Part shown: one piece after another, positions 60,118 to 64,000 of the stretch
Numbering within the stretch: the first letter of the stretch is position 1
Layout: each line of letters opens with the position of its first letter
NCBI RefSeq assembly: GCF_005233515.1
Contig: NZ_QFZZ01000005.1
Location: forward strand, 186,001 to 250,000
From: Pseudomonas sp. CFBP13508
Lineage (GTDB): Bacteria > Pseudomonadota > Gammaproteobacteria > Pseudomonadales > Pseudomonadaceae
Reading direction: 5' to 3'
Length of the DNA stretch: 64,000 nucleotides
Notes under the pieces: model-generated
The model's database searches: none
The model's input: the letters and a program-made list of their open reading frames with translations, nothing else
Told to the model about the DNA's origin: nothing
Position numbers and translations under genes: made by a program

Positions 60118-60720
60118 ATGCACGCGCCCTGGCAGCCGTTGCTCGACTGGTGGTTCGGACACGCTGAATCACCGAATGCAGTAGCGGCTGAAAAGGGCAA
60201 GTTGTGGTTCGGCAAGCGAGACAGCCAAGACCTCGAAGCGCAGACGCGTTTCGGGGTCTTTGTCGATCAGGCCCTGGCCGGCGGATTGACCGAGTGGACG
60301 CAATGTCCCGAAGGCTGGCTGGCGGTGGTGCTGTTGCTTGATCAACTGCCGCGCATGATCTATCGCGATACCCCCAAAGCCTTTTCCGGTGATCTGCGCG
60401 CACAGAAGCTCGTCGCGCAAGGCATTGCAGCGGATTTCGATCGGCAGTTGAAACCGATTCAGCGGGTATTCATTTATCTGGTATTCGAACACTGCGAAAA
60501 CCTCGCAGTGCAGAACGAAGCCGTTTCCAGATTTATTGAATTGGTGGCTGAACAGCCAGAGTCGGAGCGGGCGGTGTTCGCCGACAATCTGGATTATGCC
60601 GAGCGGCATCAGAAGGTGATTGCCCGATTTGGCAGGTTTCCGCACCGCAATGCGGTGTTGGGGCGGGAGTCTACGGCTGAAGAGTTGGTATTTCTTTCCA
60701 AACCTGGATCACGGTTCTAG
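60118..60720 (+). CDS. DUF924 family protein
   Basis: The 200-residue all-helical cytosolic protein has the DUF924 pattern WWFGHAESPNAVAAEKGKLW and VLLLDQLPRMIYRDTPKAFS, then FPHRNAVLGRESTAEELVFL near the end. It is a TPR-like fold of unknown function, common in proteobacteria. It lies 3 bp after fbp. Its last 50 bp overlap the convergent small gene. Confidence 0.93.
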   Translation: MHAPWQPLLDWWFGHAESPNAVAAEKGKLWFGKRDSQDLEAQTRFGVFVDQALAGGLTEWTQCPEGWLAVVLLLDQLPRMIYRDTPKAFSGDLRAQKLVAQGIAADFDRQLKPIQRVFIYLVFEHCENLAVQNEAVSRFIELVAEQPESERAVFADNLDYAERHQKVIARFGRFPHRNAVLGRESTAEELVFLSKPGSRF

Positions 60721-60868
60721 TTTGCTGGGCTGGATCCAGTTCATCTAGCTCAAGAAATACGTCTTCAGCGTTTGTATAGTTTCCTCGATCGATTTCCTCG
60801 CTACCCAGCGCAAGGATTGCCAATAATGTGATTTGATCTGGATGAACCCCGTTGTGTTTCTTGTTCAT
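60671..60868 (-). CDS. Small (65 aa) acidic protein, unrecognised
   Basis: MNKKHNGVHPDQITLLAILA starts a 65-residue acidic frame with the motif GNYTNAEDVFLELDELDPAQ. The frame has no stops and lower-GC codons, and a plausible GGGAA ribosome binding site precedes the ATG. The short GxYxxxExVFxEL-like run resembles the end of some type II antitoxins, but no toxin gene is adjacent. It overlaps the DUF924 tail by 50 bp tail to tail. It is supported mainly by codon character. Confidence 0.5.
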   Translation of the reverse strand: MNKKHNGVHPDQITLLAILALGSEEIDRGNYTNAEDVFLELDELDPAQQTRTVIQVWKEIPTLQP

Positions 60869-60921
60869 CTGGCAAATTCCCGATGTTTATATTGAAGACA
60901 TTCTGCGTGATGCAGGCCGCT

Positions 60922-61011
60922 TTCGCGAGCAGGCTCGCTCCCACAGGATTTGGTGGTGCACTCAAATTGTGTAACCACCGGAGATCCCTGTGGGAGCGAG
61001 CCTGCTCGCGA
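60922..61011. repeat. REP pair
   Basis: Two inverted copies of the GTGGGAGCGAGCCTGCTCGC class are separated by 43 bp, downstream of the chemoreceptor gene. Confidence 0.92.
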
Positions 61012-61030
61012 GGAAGCCTGAGGCCGCGGC

Positions 61031-62923
61031 TTAGATCCTGAAGCTGCCGACCAGATGCTTCAACCGCGCGGCTTGCTGCTCAAGATCCGAACACGCGCGC
61101 AATGTCGCCTGCAAGTTCTCCACGCCTTCCTGGTTCAGCGTGTTGATCTCGTTGATATCAACGTTGATCGACTCGACCACGGCTGTCTGTTCTTCGGTCG
61201 CGGTGGCCACCGACTGGTTCATGCCGTCGATTTCGCCGATGCGCTGGGTCACGCTGCCCAGACGCTCGCCGGCCTGGTTGGCGATGCCGACGCTGCTTTC
61301 GCTCTCACGCTGGCTCTCGGTCATGATGGTCACCGCCTGACGTGCGCCGACCTGCAGCTCTTCGATCATCTTCTGCACTTGCTGCGCCGAATCCTGGGTG
61401 CGGTGGGCTAGATTGCGGACCTCATCGGCGACCACGGCGAAACCACGCCCGGCCTCACCGGCACGCGCGGCTTCGATGGCGGCGTTGAGTGCGAGCAGGT
61501 TGGTCTGCTGGGAGATGCTGGTGATCACTTCGAGAATCTGGCCGATGTTCACCGTGTTGCTGTTCAGCGTTTCGATGTTGCCGCAGGAGTCGCTGATCTT
61601 CGCCGACAGTTGCTGCATGGCCTGGATGGTTTTATCCACTACCTGCTGGCCATCGACCGCCAGGCTGCGTGCGTCGCTGGAATGCTGCGAGGCGAGGGCG
61701 GCGTTCTGGGCGATTTCCTGAGCGGCGGCGCCGAGCTGATTGATCGCGGCCGCAACGCTGTTGGTGCGGCTGGCCTGCTGGTCGGAGTTGTACATCGACG
61801 AGTTCGAGGCAGCGACTACTCGCAGAGCGACTTCGTTGACCTGGCCGGTGGCCGAAGACACTTCGCGGATCGACGTATGAATGCGCTCGACGAAGCGGTT
61901 GAACGACGTACCCAGCGCGCCGAATTCATCATTGCCGTGAATCACCAGACGTTTGGTCAGGTCGCCTTCGCCTTCAGCGATGTCATGCATCGCGCGGCCC
62001 ATGGTCAGAAGTGGCTGCATCAGCACGCGAATCAGCATGCCGAGCAGGCCGATGATGATCAGCACGGCGATGACCATGGCGATCAGTGCCGAGGTGCGGA
62101 ATTCGCTGAGCATCGAGAATGCGGTGTCTTTGTCGAGCACCAGTGCCACGTACCAGTCAGCCGAAGGCACGCCGTTGACGCGAGTGAAGGAAATCAACTG
62201 GGTTTTGCCGTCGAACTCGACTTCTTTCAGGCCCGGGCTGACTTGAGGCGCGCCGTTCGGATAGGCCTCGGCGAGGGTCTTGAGCACCAGTTTGCTGTCC
62301 GGGTGAATCAGGATCTTGCCTTCGGCGCTGACGATGAACGCATGACCGTGGCCGCCGAAGTTCAGCGAGTTGATGATCGCGCTGACGCTGGTCAGATCGA
62401 TGTCGGCCCCGGCCACGCCAAGCATCTGGCCTTGACGCTGCACCGGCGTGGCCACAGTGATGACCAGTTTGCCCGACGAAGCGGCGATGTACGGTTCGGT
62501 GACGATGGTCTGTTGTGCGCTGTTCGCGGCTTTGTACCAGCCGCGCGCCCGTGGATCGTAGTCCGGCGCACGGTTGCCGGCCGGCACCGAGAACATCACG
62601 CCGTCGGCGCCGCCAAAATAGCTGAGCTGGAAATTGCCGGTGTAGGCGGGCAGGTCGATGATGCGCTTGAGGCTGGCGGGCGCGTTGCCGTCAACGGCGA
62701 CTTGCTGCGACAGCGATTGCAGCAGCTGAATGCGGCTTTCCAGCCACGTCTGAATATTGCTGGTGGTCAGGCTGCCCAGCTCCTGCATGGTCGCTTCGGT
62801 GCTGCTGCTCAAGGCCTGACGCTGGCGATAGTCGTTGAAGAAGATGAAACAGGCGAACGCTACGGCCACCACAAGGGCAGCAGCCAGCAGAATCTTGTGG
62901 CTGAATTTCATGTTTCTGGTCAT
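61031..62923 (-). CDS. Methyl-accepting chemotaxis protein with amino-acid-type dCACHE domain
   Basis: The protein has 630 aa from MTRNMKFSHKILLAAALVVA. One N-terminal membrane helix precedes a periplasmic dCACHE domain (~35-270) with YDPRARGWYKAANSAQQTIV and TEPYIAASSGKLVITVATPV, then VAGADIDLTS. This R/WY/Y/D pattern is the amino-acid-binding signature of PctA/B/C-like receptors. A second helix (~275-300), a HAMP segment and the signalling domain (VVADEVRNLAHRTQDSAQQV) follow. It is a chemoreceptor, ligand probably amino acids. Confidence 0.93.
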   Translation of the reverse strand: MTRNMKFSHKILLAAALVVAVAFACFIFFNDYRQRQALSSSTEATMQELGSLTTSNIQTWLESRIQLLQSLSQQVAVDGNAPASLKRIIDLPAYTGNFQLSYFGGADGVMFSVPAGNRAPDYDPRARGWYKAANSAQQTIVTEPYIAASSGKLVITVATPVQRQGQMLGVAGADIDLTSVSAIINSLNFGGHGHAFIVSAEGKILIHPDSKLVLKTLAEAYPNGAPQVSPGLKEVEFDGKTQLISFTRVNGVPSADWYVALVLDKDTAFSMLSEFRTSALIAMVIAVLIIIGLLGMLIRVLMQPLLTMGRAMHDIAEGEGDLTKRLVIHGNDEFGALGTSFNRFVERIHTSIREVSSATGQVNEVALRVVAASNSSMYNSDQQASRTNSVAAAINQLGAAAQEIAQNAALASQHSSDARSLAVDGQQVVDKTIQAMQQLSAKISDSCGNIETLNSNTVNIGQILEVITSISQQTNLLALNAAIEAARAGEAGRGFAVVADEVRNLAHRTQDSAQQVQKMIEELQVGARQAVTIMTESQRESESSVGIANQAGERLGSVTQRIGEIDGMNQSVATATEEQTAVVESINVDINEINTLNQEGVENLQATLRACSDLEQQAARLKHLVGSFRI

Positions 62924-63205
62924 CGAATGAACTACCGCGAAGGGGCTGGTCAGGAAAGGGCGGCAATTTGCCATATTCGGCAGCGTTGCGCTGCTCTTAT
63001 TTTCGACCGCGCCGCGCCAAAGATTAGGCGTTTGCAGGGAAAGTCGACGAAATGCTCGACGGCTTCACAAAGTTTTTGATTTACCGAAAAAAGCCAGACG
63101 GGCGGGCTGATAAATAGGCGTTTGGTCACGGAACCAGATGACACTTTCCTCTTCTAAGCTTCTGGTTGGCACCATGCCATCCCCCCTCGTTCCAGGAGTT
63201 TCACC

Positions 63206-63460
63206 ATGTCGCTGCGATCTATCGCCCTGCTGTCGTTTTGCGTGCTGTTGGCCGCATGCAGCAAGGTCAATCAGGAAAACTACTCCAAGCTCTCGGCCGG
63301 CATGGCCAAGTCCGAAGTGGAAACCCTTCTCGGCAAGCCCACCGATTGCTCGGGCGCGCTCGGTATGTCCAGCTGCACCTGGGGCGACAAGAACAGCTTT
63401 ATCAGCGTGCAATACGCCGGTGACAAAGTGCTGATGTTTTCCGGCCAAGGCCTGAAGTAA
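63206..63460 (+). CDS. Small BamE/OmlA-like lipoprotein
   Basis: The 84-residue protein has a signal peptide and lipobox LLAAC (Cys18). A SmpA/OmlA-like fold follows (NYSKLSAGMAKSEVETLLGK with PTDCSGALGMSSCTWGDKNS). Two Cys in the mature part may form a disulfide. It is an outer-membrane or periplasmic lipoprotein of DUF3862-like type, function unknown. It is 29 bp upstream of the lipocalin gene and probably co-transcribed. Confidence 0.88.
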   Translation: MSLRSIALLSFCVLLAACSKVNQENYSKLSAGMAKSEVETLLGKPTDCSGALGMSSCTWGDKNSFISVQYAGDKVLMFSGQGLK

Positions 63461-63489
63461 ACCGGGGCTTCGCGCCCACGGAGAAAAAA

Positions 63490-64000
63490 ATGAAGCGGTT
63501 ATTGCTGATCCTTTTTGCTGGCCTGGTACTGGCTGGCTGCGCCACTTCCGGCGTCGACCCGTTGGCGCCCAAGACCGTCAACAGCGTCAATCTCAAGCGT
63601 TATCAGGGCACCTGGTATGAACTGGCACGCTTGCCGATGTTCTTTCAGCGCCACTGCGCGCAGTCCGAAGCCCACTACACCCTCAAGCCTGACGGTAACG
63701 TCGGCGTGCTCAACCGTTGCCTGACTCCGGAGTGGCAGTGGGAAGAAGCCAAGGGCACGGCTTATCCACAAGTGCCGGGCAAGACCGACAAGCTCTGGGT
63801 CGAATTCGATAACTGGTTCTCGCGCCTGGTGCCGGGTGTGGCGAAGGGCGAGTACTGGGTGTTGTACGTCAGCGACGATTACAAGACCGCCATCGTCGGC
63901 GATCCGAGTCGCAAGTACCTGTGGCTGCTGTCACGCACGCCGACCGTCAACGGTGTAGTGCGTGAAGAATTGCTGAGCAAGGCGCGTCAGCAGGGTTACG
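63490..64000 (+). CDS. blc: Lipocalin (Blc-like outer-membrane lipoprotein), truncated by window end
   Basis: The visible 170 residues start MKRLLLILFAGLVLAGCATS, a lipoprotein signal with Cys17. The lipocalin signature YQGTWYELARLPMFFQR follows, then YTLKPDGNVGVLNRCL and WVLYVSDDYKTAIVGDPSRK. Blc binds lysophospholipids or fatty acids at the outer membrane. The stop codon lies beyond the window edge. Confidence 0.93.
   Translation, partial: MKRLLLILFAGLVLAGCATSGVDPLAPKTVNSVNLKRYQGTWYELARLPMFFQRHCAQSEAHYTLKPDGNVGVLNRCLTPEWQWEEAKGTAYPQVPGKTDKLWVEFDNWFSRLVPGVAKGEYWVLYVSDDYKTAIVGDPSRKYLWLLSRTPTVNGVVREELLSKARQQGY

Noticed and set aside
61610..63079. 489-codon frame opposite the chemoreceptor
   Set aside because: Same reason: it is a shadow of a well-supported minus-strand gene.

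Overview
This is a 64-kb chromosomal stretch of a high-GC gammaproteobacterium, almost certainly a Pseudomonas of the P. fluorescens group. The evidence is the gene order (yggX-mutY-asmA; hisB-hisH-DUF2164-hisA-hisF; deacetylase-ctpA-envC-gpmI; yibN-like/grxC/secB/trmL; ntrC-ntrB; glnA; thiI; typA; fbp), the GTGGGAGCGAGCCTGCTCGC-type REP/REPIN elements, and the coding style. Most of the window is conserved housekeeping DNA. Two accessory blocks stand out. No CRISPR, rRNA, insertion sequence or phage gene was seen.

Layout. (1) 1-2947: a partial small protein, an alpha/beta hydrolase, a DUF1016/PD-(D/E)XK nuclease and a small membrane protein. (2) 2970-10313: a tightly packed minus-strand operon with SbnA- and SbnB-like enzymes, which together predict synthesis of L-2,3-diaminopropionate, then a large FAD/NAD(P)-binding enzyme, a GST-fold protein, an LctP-type permease and a MocR regulator. 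It ends next to tRNA-Phe and looks like a small uncharacterised metabolite pathway. (3) 10716-20104: tRNA-Phe, yggX-mutY-asmA, an OFA-type transporter and the histidine genes. (4) 20178-29923: a periplasmic solute-binding protein, an unusual Vps62-family protein with a structured leader, cell-envelope genes (deacetylase, CtpA, EnvC), gpmI, a Cys-less rhodanese-fold protein, grxC, secB and trmL.

(5) 30111-40284 is the most unusual region. Four tandem paralogous leucine-rich-repeat proteins of 682, 1088, 659 and 823 aa resemble the LRR/NEL ('IpaH-like' E3 ligase) effector family of Pseudomonas. They stop short of the catalytic NEL core and have no cysteine there. Three of the four end in a KR-x-R basic tail that resembles a monopartite nuclear localisation signal. 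One gene is an internal fusion of two modules. Each gene has a hairpin leader just upstream of a conserved ribosome binding site, and three of the four are followed by copies of a ~77-bp repeat.

(6) 40908-50215: nitrogen control (ntrC, ntrB), two DUF4124 proteins, glnA with a near-consensus sigma-54 promoter, thiI and typA. (7) 50471-64000: a YkgJ-type cysteine-cluster protein, glycogen phosphorylase, DUF2339 and DUF3999 membrane proteins, fbp, DUF924, a small unrecognised protein, an amino-acid-type dCACHE chemoreceptor, a BamE-like lipoprotein and a lipocalin cut by the window edge.

All functional assignments come from reading motifs and family knowledge. No database search was run.
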